Assembly (NCBI GenBank): GCA_964436315.1
Contig: CAYTCZ010000058.1
Location: 1-24,265, forward strand
Source: CAYTCZ01 sp964436315
Lineage (GTDB): Bacteria; Actinomycetota; Thermoleophilia; Gaiellales; Gaiellaceae
Reading direction: 5' to 3'
Length of the DNA: 24,265 bases
Below are positions 15,274 to 23,853 of the stretch, in pieces. A program made the position numbers and the translations under genes. Numbering within the stretch: position 1 is the stretch's first letter; each line of letters opens with the position of its first letter. The notes under the pieces were generated by a model. It ran no database searches, had not been told where the DNA came from, and saw only the letters and a program-made list of their open reading frames with translations.

Positions 15274-17411
15274 TGTACCAGTACTTCTTCACGCCCTCGT
15301 ACAACGACTGTCTCAAGCAGTACGAATCGGACCCCGAGTTCACCAAGGCGCTCGTGAAGGTGCTGCCGCGCTTCGCGGTGGATCCACTCCATGATCCCGC
15401 GCTCAACACCCATCGGGTGAAGCGGGCTGCCGGCAAGACCTACACCTCGTACGTCGGGGGCCGCGGCCACCGGATCATCTGGCGGCTGGTCAACCGCACG
15501 GTCGTGTTCCTGCTCGTCGGCGAGCATGACGCCGTATACGAGCGGGCCGAACGAATTCGGGTTGAGATCGATCTGGAGAAGGATCTCGCACGGGTCTACG
15601 ACGAGGACCCGCGCTCGCAGGAGGCCATCCCGTACGAATCCAGACGCCAGCGCGAAGGTGTGCTGTTCATGGCCTGGACGGACCAGGACCTCGCCGGGTT
15701 TGGGTTCGAAGATCACGAACTGATGATCCTCCGCGGCCTTCAGTCGCAAGGGGAGTTGCTTGAGCTCGAGGAGCACATGCGCCCCGAGGCTTGGCGGGCT
15801 GCCTTCAACCTCGTCGCGTACGGCCACCCTGACGGCGAGGTCACACAGTCCGCTGCAGAACCCACCGAGCCGGTCGAGACGGCTGACGACGAGGCAGACG
15901 AGCGCGCCCTGGAACGCGCGATATCCGCGAAGCGTTCCCGCTCGGAGTTCGCTCCCGTGGCGATTGAAGCACTGGAATCAGTGTTGAGCCGCCCCATCGA
16001 GGACTGGATGGTCTTCCTGCATCCAGACCAGGCGAAGCTTGCAGAGCGTCCCTTCTCGGGCCCCGCCCGAGTCCGCGGCTCCGCAGGGACCGGGAAGACG
16101 GTGGTCGGGCTGCACCGTGCCAAGCATCTTGCCTCCACCTACGGGGGAAGGGTCCTCTTCACGACGTACGTGCGGAACCTGCCGACGGTCTTCGAGCAGC
16201 TTTTCAGACGCCTCGCGCCGGATTCAGACGGCACGGTCGAGTTTCGCAACCTGCACAGCTGGGCGTACCGGTTCCTCGCGAACTCAGGTGCTCGGCCTGA
16301 GCTCGACGCCAACAACGTGAATGCCGCGTTCGCGGCGGCTTGGCGACACTGTGTAGAACCGGGCAGCTATCTCGCGGAGCGCGGGCTCGGTCGGCAGTAC
16401 TACCGCGAGGAGATCGACTGGGTCATCAAAGGGCGCGACGTCCGCCGGCTCGACGACTACCTCCAGATCGAGCGGACCGGGCGGGGGACCGGGCTGCCGG
16501 AGACACATCGACGCGCCGTCTGGGAGCTATTCGAGCAGTACCAGCGACAGCTGGCGAAGCGGCGAACCGTGGACTTCAACGACCTGCTCATCGGTGCGCT
16601 CCGAATGGTTCGAGAGAGCGGGGTCCGCAGGGCGTACAACGCGGTGATCGTCGACGAAGCGCAGGACCTGACTCAGGTTGGCGTTCAGCTCGCCTACGAG
16701 CTGGCCGGACGCGACAGCCCCGATGGGCTGTTCCTCCTCGGCGACGGGCAGCAATCGGTCTATCCCGGTGGATACTCGCTGTCCTCGATCGGGATCGGTG
16801 TGCAGGGCCGCTCGTCACTGTTGAAGGTGAACTACCGCAGCACGCAGGAGCTGCTCGACTTCGCGCGCAAGATCGTCGATGGACGTCCGTACGACGACGG
16901 TGACGATGGTCTGACCAACGCGCAACGACCGGTCACGTGTCTGCGCAGGGGGTCGGCACCGAAGCTGAACGGGGCATCGACCCTCGACGACCACGACGAA
17001 GCACTCGTACTTGCCATAGCTGACGCGGCCGACTCCCCGATGGTTACTCCGGGAGACCTTGCGGTATTGGTCCCGACCAACAAGCTCGTCAACGAGTACA
17101 CCCAGCGGATCAGTGGTCTCGGCTACGCAACGCAGAAGCTCCAGAAGTATGACGGGACGCCGACAAAGTCGGTCAAGGTCGGGACCTACCAGCGGGCGAA
17201 GGGGCTTGAGTTCAAGCATGTGTTCCTGCCTCGCCTCGACGCCGAGGCTGTCGGCGAAGTACGACGCCCCGGCGAGGATGACGCTGCGCACCAGGAACGT
17301 CTCGACCTCCTGAGGCGACAACTGTTCGTCGCATTGACACGCGCACGGGATGCGGCCTGGGTCGGATGGGTTGGCGAGCCAGCCACGGTCCTAGAGCCAG
17401 CCCTGGGTTGA
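15273..17411 (+). CDS. UvrD-like SF1 helicase with N-terminal RelE-like domain
   Basis: A 712-aa protein. Residues 1-99 resemble a RelE/ParE-fold toxin: a helical start, HRVKRAAGKTYTSY, GHRIIWRL, a hydrophobic strand, and the closing HDAVYERAER. After an acidic linker comes an SF1 helicase: LHPDQ (Q-motif), Walker A G269-T276 (GSAGTGKT), DEAQD (461-465), GDGQQS (motif III), NYRSTQEL (motif IV), GTYQRAKGLEF (motif V) and FVALTRAR (motif VI). All ATPase motifs are present. The ATG at 15273 shares one base with the preceding stop. Likely role: unwinding or translocating on DNA as part of the defence complex. The RelE-like part could be an RNase toxin or only an interaction/nucleic-acid binding module. 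No free antitoxin gene is adjacent. Confidence 0.88.
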   Translation: MYQYFFTPSYNDCLKQYESDPEFTKALVKVLPRFAVDPLHDPALNTHRVKRAAGKTYTSYVGGRGHRIIWRLVNRTVVFLLVGEHDAVYERAERIRVEIDLEKDLARVYDEDPRSQEAIPYESRRQREGVLFMAWTDQDLAGFGFEDHELMILRGLQSQGELLELEEHMRPEAWRAAFNLVAYGHPDGEVTQSAAEPTEPVETADDEADERALERAISAKRSRSEFAPVAIEALESVLSRPIEDWMVFLHPDQAKLAERPFSGPARVRGSAGTGKTVVGLHRAKHLASTYGGRVLFTTYVRNLPTVFEQLFRRLAPDSDGTVEFRNLHSWAYRFLANSGARPELDANNVNAAFAAAWRHCVEPGSYLAERGLGRQYYREEIDWVIKGRDVRRLDDYLQIERTGRGTGLPETHRRAVWELFEQYQRQLAKRRTVDFNDLLIGALRMVRESGVRRAYNAVIVDEAQDLTQVGVQLAYELAGRDSPDGLFLLGDGQQSVYPGGYSLSSIGIGVQGRSSLLKVNYRSTQELLDFARKIVDGRPYDDGDDGLTNAQRPVTCLRRGSAPKLNGASTLDDHDEALVLAIADAADSPMVTPGDLAVLVPTNKLVNEYTQRISGLGYATQKLQKYDGTPTKSVKVGTYQRAKGLEFKHVFLPRLDAEAVGEVRRPGEDDAAHQERLDLLRRQLFVALTRARDAAWVGWVGEPATVLEPALG

Positions 17412-17432
17412 CAGGGGGGAGCGGGGAACGAG

Positions 17433-20400
17433 ATGAAGACGTACGACCGCGACATCGATTACCTCGGAGAGATCGGCCGGATCCTCCGCGACCTCACCGG
17501 GTACTCGACCCTCGCTTACGAGCTGATCCAGAACGCGGACGACGATCGCAGGGCCACCCGGCTGGCGTTCGATGTGCGTGATGATGCGCTCATCGTCCAA
17601 CACGACGGTGTCTTCTCCGACTGTGGCGACCAGGAGGTACCGCCAAACCAATGCCCGTCCTACTTGGCGACGGGGGATCGCTGTGACCTTCACAGCTTTC
17701 GGCGCGTCGGTGGTGCGAACAAGACACAACGGGAGGAGACCACCGGCGCCTTTGGCATCGGCTTCACAGCCGTCTATCAGGTGACCGACCGCCCCGAATT
17801 GGCCACCGCCGGTCACCACTGGTACATCGACGAGACAGCGGCTCGCTCTGAAGGCATCCAAGCGTGCGAGCTGCCGGACTGTGACTTGTGTGGCAAGTCC
17901 GCCGAAGGGACCACCCTGCGGCTCCCGTGGGCGTCGGACGCTCACTCAGAGTTTCGCCGAGAGACTCGATCTCAGCCCGTTCCCGAGGACGTGCATAGCC
18001 GCCTGACGGACGAACTGCTCCGGGCGGTGCCTAGGGCACTGACGTTCCTTCGACGTCTCAAGGCCGTGGAGGTGAGGGCTAACGGCGAGCTGCGCTGCCT
18101 CGCTCGTCGCGAACGCCGAGGCGACTCGCTGACGATACGCGTTGACGGGGCGACTGAGGTAACGACGGAAGAGTTCATCCTCCTCGAAGGGGCCTTCCCT
18201 ACGGAAGCGAGTTCTCTGCGCGAGAGGTATGAGGGCCTCGTAGAAGATTCACGGTCGCACACCGTGCAAGTCGCCGTTCCGACGTCAACGGCGAAGGAGC
18301 CGGGCCTGTACTTTGCGGGCTTGCCGACGGAGGATCGCACTGAACTGCCCGTCCATATCAACGGCGACTTCTTCCCGAACTCCGAACGGAAGCATCTCGT
18401 TCGTGAAGGCTTTCGAGGGGAGTGGAACGACGCGGCCCTTGACTGCGCCGCCCAGACACTCTCAGAGGCACTGTCACTCTTGCCCGGGCGCGTTGACGTA
18501 TCGATCATCTGGAACCTGCTGCTTGCGGCTTACCAGCTGGCTCAGCTGGATTCGGTCAGGGGAGGAGACCGGTACTGGGTTCAACTAGCCCGAACGGCGC
18601 GCACGGCGGACGTTCTGCTCACGGCTGACGGTCGCTGGGTCGCTCCGAGTACGGCTTACTATCTCCAGGACGCCAGTGAGCAGGAGAACGCCTTTGCCCT
18701 TGCGAAGCTCGGGCTCAGGGTCGCAGGCGGCGAGGTAGCAGAAGTCGCTCGACGTGGCCTGAAGGCGACAGAGCTCGGGCTCAAGCTGCTGACGAGTTCC
18801 CACCTCGGTACAGAGCTTGTCGCCTTCGGGCTCGAAGACGAGGTCGAAGCGGAAGACCTTCCCGGACCACTCAACGACAACGAGTGTGTCAACGCACTGC
18901 TTCGCGAGGTCGAGATCCTCATCACCCGGGAGAAGCTTGATGTGCTCCACAACTCCGGTCTGGGGAAGGCAGCGGTCCTCCCCTGCACAGACCAGACCTG
19001 GCGCAGCGTCCTATCGGTTCTGCCGAAGTTGCCACCGGAGCTCGGCTTCCTGGAGTCGGAGCGTGTCCTGCCCGTCATCGACTCATCTGCCTTGCCAAGC
19101 GGCACGTCCACTGACCTCTACAAGAAGTGCACGCCACTCGATCCCGACTACCTCATCCGCTGCCTGCATGACCAGGTCGGCGAGCGTCTCGCCGAACTCA
19201 TGGGCGACCCGCACCGGTGCCGCCCCGTCCTGCTGTGGCTGTCGAGGCATCGAAACGAGATCAGCGACGCCGAACGACGGCGCCTCGCCGAGCTCCCTGT
19301 CTTCCCAACGGCCGGAGGCCTCGCTCCGATCGGCAATCTGCGGCTGCCCTCTGCGGATTTCGAGGACGAACTTGGCCTAGCCGATGTTCTCATCCTGACG
19401 GGCCTTGAGGAAGCCCGTCCGCTGCTCGCCCAGCTAGGGGCTCCTCCGCTCGACTTCAAGGCGTACATCTCCTTGGTCGTTCCGCAGGCGGTTGAGGACG
19501 GCGTGCACGAGCAGGACCCAGCGAGATGGGTACGGCTTCTGGACCTCCTCTGGCGTTCGTCCTCGCGGATCATCGACGACCCGGAGATGGTCCGGTCCCT
19601 CGTGCGGTGTCCCGTGGTGCCAACGACGCGGGAGGGCCCCCCGTTTGTGACGCCGCGGGAGGCGTACTTCCCGAGTGAGGAGGTCTCGCGATGCCTGGGC
19701 ACCAAGTACCCCACCGCCTCCATGCCGAAGCATCGGCGAGAAGCGGCGACGCAACTCCTCGCGAGGTTGGGGGTAGCGAACGAGCCGCGGCCAGCACACC
19801 TCCTCAGCGTGCTCGAAGCCATTCAGCCACATCCGGGTGATGCCCGAGCGAGGAGTCTGGCGCAGAACATCCTGAAGTGGCTCGGGTACCAACCGGGCTT
19901 GAGGGAGCGGCCGCCCCAGTTTGGCGCCTTCCAGCCCCTTGCTACACGAGCGTGGCTTCCGGCGAAGGAGGACCGGACTCGGTGGTACGCGCCTGACGAG
20001 CTCTACACCGCCTTCGTGCGACCGTTGGTGGGATCTGTGGGACCATTCCTGGATCTGGAATTCCCACAGCAGCAGAAGATCGCAACGGCTCTTGACGTCC
20101 TCGGTGTTCGGAACGACCCGGAGACTGGAGCCATCGTGGAGCATCTCGCGAATCTAGCTCGGGCTGGAAAGCCGGTCAGCCGTGCTGTCTACGTGAGACT
20201 CAATAGCCGAGCCGGGAATGAAAACGACGCGCTTGCGATCTCACGTCTGCGAGCGACGAAGTGCCTGCTCATAGAGGGCGGCACGTACGTCGCGCCGTCC
20301 CACGTCTTCTCGCGTGAGAACCCGTTTGGCCGCCGACGGGTCGTGCTCGGCGATTCCTTTCCGTTCGCGCAACTACTCAAGGCGATGGGCGTCAAGGATG

Positions 20401-22466
20401 AGCCTGGTCATGAAGACGCGATCGAGCTCCTCCTGGAGATCGCTACGGAGTATGAGGCGAGGGGAAACCCACTCAGCGAGGACGATTGCGGTGCAGTGCG
20501 CGCGGCGTGGCGCATCCTCCAGCGCGACCTCGAGGATGGTCATCTTGCCGCAGCGGATCTTGAGGAGGCCCTCGCCCGGCGGACCTGCGTCCTGCTGGAG
20601 GAGGGGCAGCTCGCGGCGCCATCCGCGGTCTATCTGGCCGACTCGCCGGTCATCGCGCGCGCCATCGCGCCGCACCCGTCGTTTGGGTTGATCGATCGAG
20701 ACGAACTGATCTGGCGTGCTCACAGGGCTGCGGGAGTGCTCAACCTCAGCGAGGACGCAGTCCCGGTTGAGGTCGAACTCTCGGGCATCACTCCCCTTCC
20801 GCGTCTCCGGGATGGCTGGTACGAATTGTGGCCAGCGATCGCTCGCGTCCTAGCTGCAGTCTCGGATGCACCTCTCGACGAGGCTCGCGATCGCCTCCTG
20901 GCGCTCGATATCTCGAGGGTGGACGAGCTCGCCATCCAATACCGACTCCGCCGCCACCCGGGTCTCGTCAACCCCGTCCAGCGCCCTGGCTCGGTGTTGC
21001 TCGAAAGGGACCCGGTCCCTCAGCTCTACGTCACGGACGTTGACCGTGCTCGGCGCGACATCGCTCGAGAACTTGCGAGGCATTTGGCGCCGGAGTCAAA
21101 TCCGGTCAGCTTCGTGGCCGCACTCTCAAGCGTCCTCGGTGCGTCGAGTCTCGAGGAGGCGCATGAACTCCTCGACGCCTTCGATGTTGCACGACTGGTT
21201 GAGTCGCTTCCGGAAGTGAAGCCATCATCGGTGCTTTCTGACTTGGCGGGAGAGGATGATGAGCCCCTTGCGGACCAAGGGGATGAGACGACTGATCCGT
21301 ACAGCGACGAGCAGGTCGACCTAGAGGACGAACGGGACGGACCCGCTGACGTCGGGCGAGATGAAGGCGCCGACGCCGTTGACTCTGAGTTCGTAGACGA
21401 GGACGCGGGACATGCCGACTCGGCCTTGACAGGGCCGAGTGAGCACGCAGGTTCTCCAGCGGCCTCTTCGGGCGCAACCGGGTTCGACCCGAGCTTGGGC
21501 CGGCCCGGCGGCACGCTTGGTGCCGCATCCTCGAGCCGAGTAGGAGAAGGGGCTTCGGCAGGCAGCCGAGCCCGCCCGAGCGGGTCACGCTCCAGTGGGC
21601 AGCTGCGTTCCTATGTGTCCCACGAGCCTCGCAAAGATCGAGACTCGGACGGCAACGGCAGGGCACGCTCGGAGGTTGACGAGGCGGGCGTCGCCCATGT
21701 CGTGCGCTTTGAAGAAGCGGCGGGCCGAACGCCAGATGTCAAGCCGCACCACAATAAGGGTTTCGACATCGTCTCCCGAGAGACAGAGACGGGCGAAGAG
21801 CTGGTCATCGAGGTGAAGTCGCTGACCGGTGAGTGGGGCGCGCGTGGCGCCGCAATGTCTCCTGCCCAGTTCTCGCATGCCAAGGAGCACGGCGATCGGT
21901 ACTGGCTGTACGTCGTTGAGTTTGCGACCGACCACGAGCGCGCGCGCCTCTGGAGGATCCAGAATCCCGCCAACCGGGTTCAGCAGTTCTTCTTCGACGA
22001 CGGCTGGGAAGCGGTCGCGTTGCGCGACGAATTGCAGGCCGCCCCGGCCATCGAGCTTCCCGAGCTCCATGACGAAACGGGGCATGGACGGATACCGGTA
22101 TTCGACCTGCGCGACGGCCTAGACGTCGCTGCTGGCTACCTAAGCACTGACGAATCAGTCATCGTCGATGACCAGATCGTTGTCCAGGTTCGTGGACGGA
22201 CCCTCGCGGATCGCTATCCGCCCGGGACACTCGTACTCGTCGAGGCGAGTGATGAGGTACCCGAGGAAGGAGAAGTCGTGCTTCTGGAACTCCCGCTCGA
22301 TGACCCAGACACCGGTCTGCGGTTTACGGTACGAACGTGGTGGGAGGAAGACGGCGTCGTCACCCTGGGTGGAGGAAACGGGGTGGCCCCGCTTAGCGTT
22401 CCCGACCGCCCCCGCGTCATCGGGCGCGTCGTTCGAGAGATCTCCAAGACGGCCTTGTCCTCATGA
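17433..22466 (+). CDS. Sacsin-like GHKL ATPase with DUF3883 and S24-like domains
   Basis: A 1677-aa protein. N-terminal Hsp90/sacsin-type ATPase: N-box E30-xxx-N34 (ELIQNADDD), HDGVF (57-61) and glycine box GAFGIGF (105-111). A Cys/His insert (C64, C74, C84, H87) may bind metal. A long helical middle (about 200-1270) lacks recognisable motifs. An acidic, low-complexity linker spans about 1270-1410. DUF3883 at about 1420-1530 has the PD-(D/E)xK-like signature GFDI (D1447), then IEVKS (E1459, K1461). The last ~100 residues form a LexA/S24-like module. The gene follows the SF1 helicase by 21 bp with a purine-rich site (AGGGGGGAG, then GGGG) before the ATG. Related sacsin/DUF3883 proteins occur in phage-defence loci; here it may be an ATP-driven sensor or effector nuclease. 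Confidence 0.85.
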   Translation: MKTYDRDIDYLGEIGRILRDLTGYSTLAYELIQNADDDRRATRLAFDVRDDALIVQHDGVFSDCGDQEVPPNQCPSYLATGDRCDLHSFRRVGGANKTQREETTGAFGIGFTAVYQVTDRPELATAGHHWYIDETAARSEGIQACELPDCDLCGKSAEGTTLRLPWASDAHSEFRRETRSQPVPEDVHSRLTDELLRAVPRALTFLRRLKAVEVRANGELRCLARRERRGDSLTIRVDGATEVTTEEFILLEGAFPTEASSLRERYEGLVEDSRSHTVQVAVPTSTAKEPGLYFAGLPTEDRTELPVHINGDFFPNSERKHLVREGFRGEWNDAALDCAAQTLSEALSLLPGRVDVSIIWNLLLAAYQLAQLDSVRGGDRYWVQLARTARTADVLLTADGRWVAPSTAYYLQDASEQENAFALAKLGLRVAGGEVAEVARRGLKATELGLKLLTSSHLGTELVAFGLEDEVEAEDLPGPLNDNECVNALLREVEILITREKLDVLHNSGLGKAAVLPCTDQTWRSVLSVLPKLPPELGFLESERVLPVIDSSALPSGTSTDLYKKCTPLDPDYLIRCLHDQVGERLAELMGDPHRCRPVLLWLSRHRNEISDAERRRLAELPVFPTAGGLAPIGNLRLPSADFEDELGLADVLILTGLEEARPLLAQLGAPPLDFKAYISLVVPQAVEDGVHEQDPARWVRLLDLLWRSSSRIIDDPEMVRSLVRCPVVPTTREGPPFVTPREAYFPSEEVSRCLGTKYPTASMPKHRREAATQLLARLGVANEPRPAHLLSVLEAIQPHPGDARARSLAQNILKWLGYQPGLRERPPQFGAFQPLATRAWLPAKEDRTRWYAPDELYTAFVRPLVGSVGPFLDLEFPQQQKIATALDVLGVRNDPETGAIVEHLANLARAGKPVSRAVYVRLNSRAGNENDALAISRLRATKCLLIEGGTYVAPSHVFSRENPFGRRRVVLGDSFPFAQLLKAMGVKDEPGHEDAIELLLEIATEYEARGNPLSEDDCGAVRAAWRILQRDLEDGHLAAADLEEALARRTCVLLEEGQLAAPSAVYLADSPVIARAIAPHPSFGLIDRDELIWRAHRAAGVLNLSEDAVPVEVELSGITPLPRLRDGWYELWPAIARVLAAVSDAPLDEARDRLLALDISRVDELAIQYRLRRHPGLVNPVQRPGSVLLERDPVPQLYVTDVDRARRDIARELARHLAPESNPVSFVAALSSVLGASSLEEAHELLDAFDVARLVESLPEVKPSSVLSDLAGEDDEPLADQGDETTDPYSDEQVDLEDERDGPADVGRDEGADAVDSEFVDEDAGHADSALTGPSEHAGSPAASSGATGFDPSLGRPGGTLGAASSSRVGEGASAGSRARPSGSRSSGQLRSYVSHEPRKDRDSDGNGRARSEVDEAGVAHVVRFEEAAGRTPDVKPHHNKGFDIVSRETETGEELVIEVKSLTGEWGARGAAMSPAQFSHAKEHGDRYWLYVVEFATDHERARLWRIQNPANRVQQFFFDDGWEAVALRDELQAAPAIELPELHDETGHGRIPVFDLRDGLDVAAGYLSTDESVIVDDQIVVQVRGRTLADRYPPGTLVLVEASDEVPEEGEVVLLELPLDDPDTGLRFTVRTWWEEDGVVTLGGGNGVAPLSVPDRPRVIGRVVREISKTALSS
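22080..22445 (+). other. LexA/S24-peptidase-like module, copy 2
   Basis: The C-terminus of the sacsin-like protein: GRIPVFDLRDG, then VVQVRGRTLADRYPPGTLVLV, then EEGEVVLLEL, DTGLRFTVRTWW and RVIGRVV. It aligns collinearly with copy 1 (DTGTRFAIRAWW, GRF) and with LexA. The nucleophile position is T1590 and the lysine position is R1634, so self-cleavage is unlikely. Confidence 0.6.
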
Positions 22467-22499
22467 GAACACGAGAAGCACGCGGACGAGCGGAGGGGC

Positions 22500-23624
22500 T
22501 CAGGCGCAGCCGAAGGAGGGGAGGCTGTCGAGGGCCGGCACGTCCGCGGCGCTCCAGAGCGAGAGAAGGAGCGGCTGGGGACAGCGGCGGCCTGTCGACG
22601 TCTCGATGTGCAGGTGCAGGTGCGGACCGGTGGAGTTGCCTGCGCCTTCGGCGCCGCGTGCGCCCCCGGTGGTCCCCAGCCTCTCGCCGACTGGCACCGT
22701 TGTGCCGGTGGTCACGTCGATGCGGCTGAGGTGGCAGTAGGTGATGTAGGCGGGCGTGGGGGCATGGTGGAGCGTGACCGTGTGGCCGCAGTTCCCTGCC
22801 GAACCTGCATAGGCCACCGTGCTGTCCACCAGCGCGTACAGCGGCGTGCCTACCGGCAAGGGAACGTCCGCGGCGATGCGGCCCGAATGGTGGGGCTTGG
22901 TAATCGCCCAGATCGGGTCGCGTGGGGGAGTGGCGTTGGTGGTGACGGCCTCGAGTCCGGCAGGGTCGAAGGGCAGCGCGTAGCCGTCGCGGACCACCGG
23001 TCCTGATGGGGTTCCGGGGCCGCCGGCGCCGGCGAGTGCGTGGTACGCAGCCATGAGCTCGGCCGCCCTGGTCGCATACTCCTCGCCGGCGGTGGGGTCG
23101 GGATTGAAGGGGCCGGCGTAGTAGTACCTGGCGGCCGTGCGTGGGCCGTGGCGGCCGCCGAGTGCGACGAGGAAGCGTGCGGCGGCGTGGACCGCGTCGT
23201 AGACGGACCAGGGGTCCGCGATCCCGTCGCCGTCGCCGTCGGTGCCGTAACCGCGCCCTGGCGGGGGTGGCGGCCCTGCGACGTCGAGGTCGTACTGGCC
23301 GGCCGACGAACGCCAGGTCGAGCCGAGGAACTGCATCGGGCCGCGAGCGCCGGCGCTGTTGATGCTTCCTGGTGGCCAGCAGCCCGCCGCGCGGTTGCGG
23401 AAGTGGTCGCACTCGATCTTGCCGACGGCCGCGAGCAGGGCCCAGTCGATGTCCCACTGCTCGGCGGCGTCGAGGTACGCGCCGAGCATCGGCTGCGGGA
23501 TGGCCCCGGCCAGCGCGGCCGACGCGAACGGTCCGGCCCCGCGCCCGGCCCCGGAGGAGGCGGCCACGCCCATCGGCAGGCTCAGCGCGAGCAGCATCGC
23601 GCCTGTGACTACGACGCGCATCAT
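22500..23624 (-). CDS. Secreted peptidoglycan hydrolase: SLT lytic transglycosylase plus M23 endopeptidase
   Basis: With the start at 23624 the protein is 374 aa and opens with a signal-peptide-like segment (MMRVVVTGAMLLALSLPMGVAA). Residues about 40-195 form an SLT transglycosylase domain: catalytic E71 in VGKIECDHF, GARGPMQFLGSTW, a DGDGDG calcium-type loop and ARYYYAG. Residues about 240-345 form an M23/LytM domain with HHSG...D, YCHL and GPHLHLH (H335, H337). It would open the cell wall for the conjugation machine, as VirB1-type proteins do. The frame is open to 23930, but upstream ATGs lack ribosome binding sites; the chosen start also lacks a strong one. It converges on the defence operon with 33 bp between stops and no visible terminator. 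Confidence 0.88.
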   Translation of the reverse strand: MMRVVVTGAMLLALSLPMGVAASSGAGRGAGPFASAALAGAIPQPMLGAYLDAAEQWDIDWALLAAVGKIECDHFRNRAAGCWPPGSINSAGARGPMQFLGSTWRSSAGQYDLDVAGPPPPPGRGYGTDGDGDGIADPWSVYDAVHAAARFLVALGGRHGPRTAARYYYAGPFNPDPTAGEEYATRAAELMAAYHALAGAGGPGTPSGPVVRDGYALPFDPAGLEAVTTNATPPRDPIWAITKPHHSGRIAADVPLPVGTPLYALVDSTVAYAGSAGNCGHTVTLHHAPTPAYITYCHLSRIDVTTGTTVPVGERLGTTGGARGAEGAGNSTGPHLHLHIETSTGRRCPQPLLLSLWSAADVPALDSLPSFGCA

Positions 23625-23716
23625 CTGGCGGCCGCGTGCGAGTTCGTCGACCCACGTCGGTCGACGTGTCGGGTCAGAAGCTTGCGGAGTCGTCGGCGCA
23701 TCGGTCCCCCTGGCTC

Positions 23717-23811
23717 CAGAGGGAGTCCCGGTCGCGTGCTGCCAGCTGTGACACGAGTGCGCTGGGCGCATTGATGTCACAGTCGGCGATGCGTCGTCGG
23801 GACTCCCTCTG
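23717..23811. repeat. Long imperfect palindrome between divergent genes
   Basis: Three nested inverted repeats share one centre at 23764: outer 14-bp perfect arms (23717-23730 CAGAGGGAGTCCCG with 23798-23811), an 8-bp arm pair (23746-23753 CTGTGACA with 23775-23782), and an inner TGCGC/GCGCA pair (23758-23762/23766-23770). Segments between them pair partly, with G:T pairs if transcribed. It lies between the hydrolase gene and the rightward conjugation genes. Candidate roles are oriT-like structure, dyad operator for both promoters, or RNA leader hairpin. Confidence 0.75.
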
Positions 23812-23853
23812 TGCGCACGACCGGCAGGAGCCGGGCCGACAGGGAGGTACGAC

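Noticed and set aside
15273..15569. Free-standing RelE-type toxin gene
   Set aside because: The frame continues without stop into the SF1 helicase and no antitoxin gene is adjacent, so it is a fused domain.
21094..21110. Sequence resembling the tRNA T-arm (TCAAATCCGGTCA) as a possible second att site
   Set aside because: It is only a partial match, lies inside the coding region of the sacsin-like protein in frame with normal codons, and lacks the acceptor-stem part.
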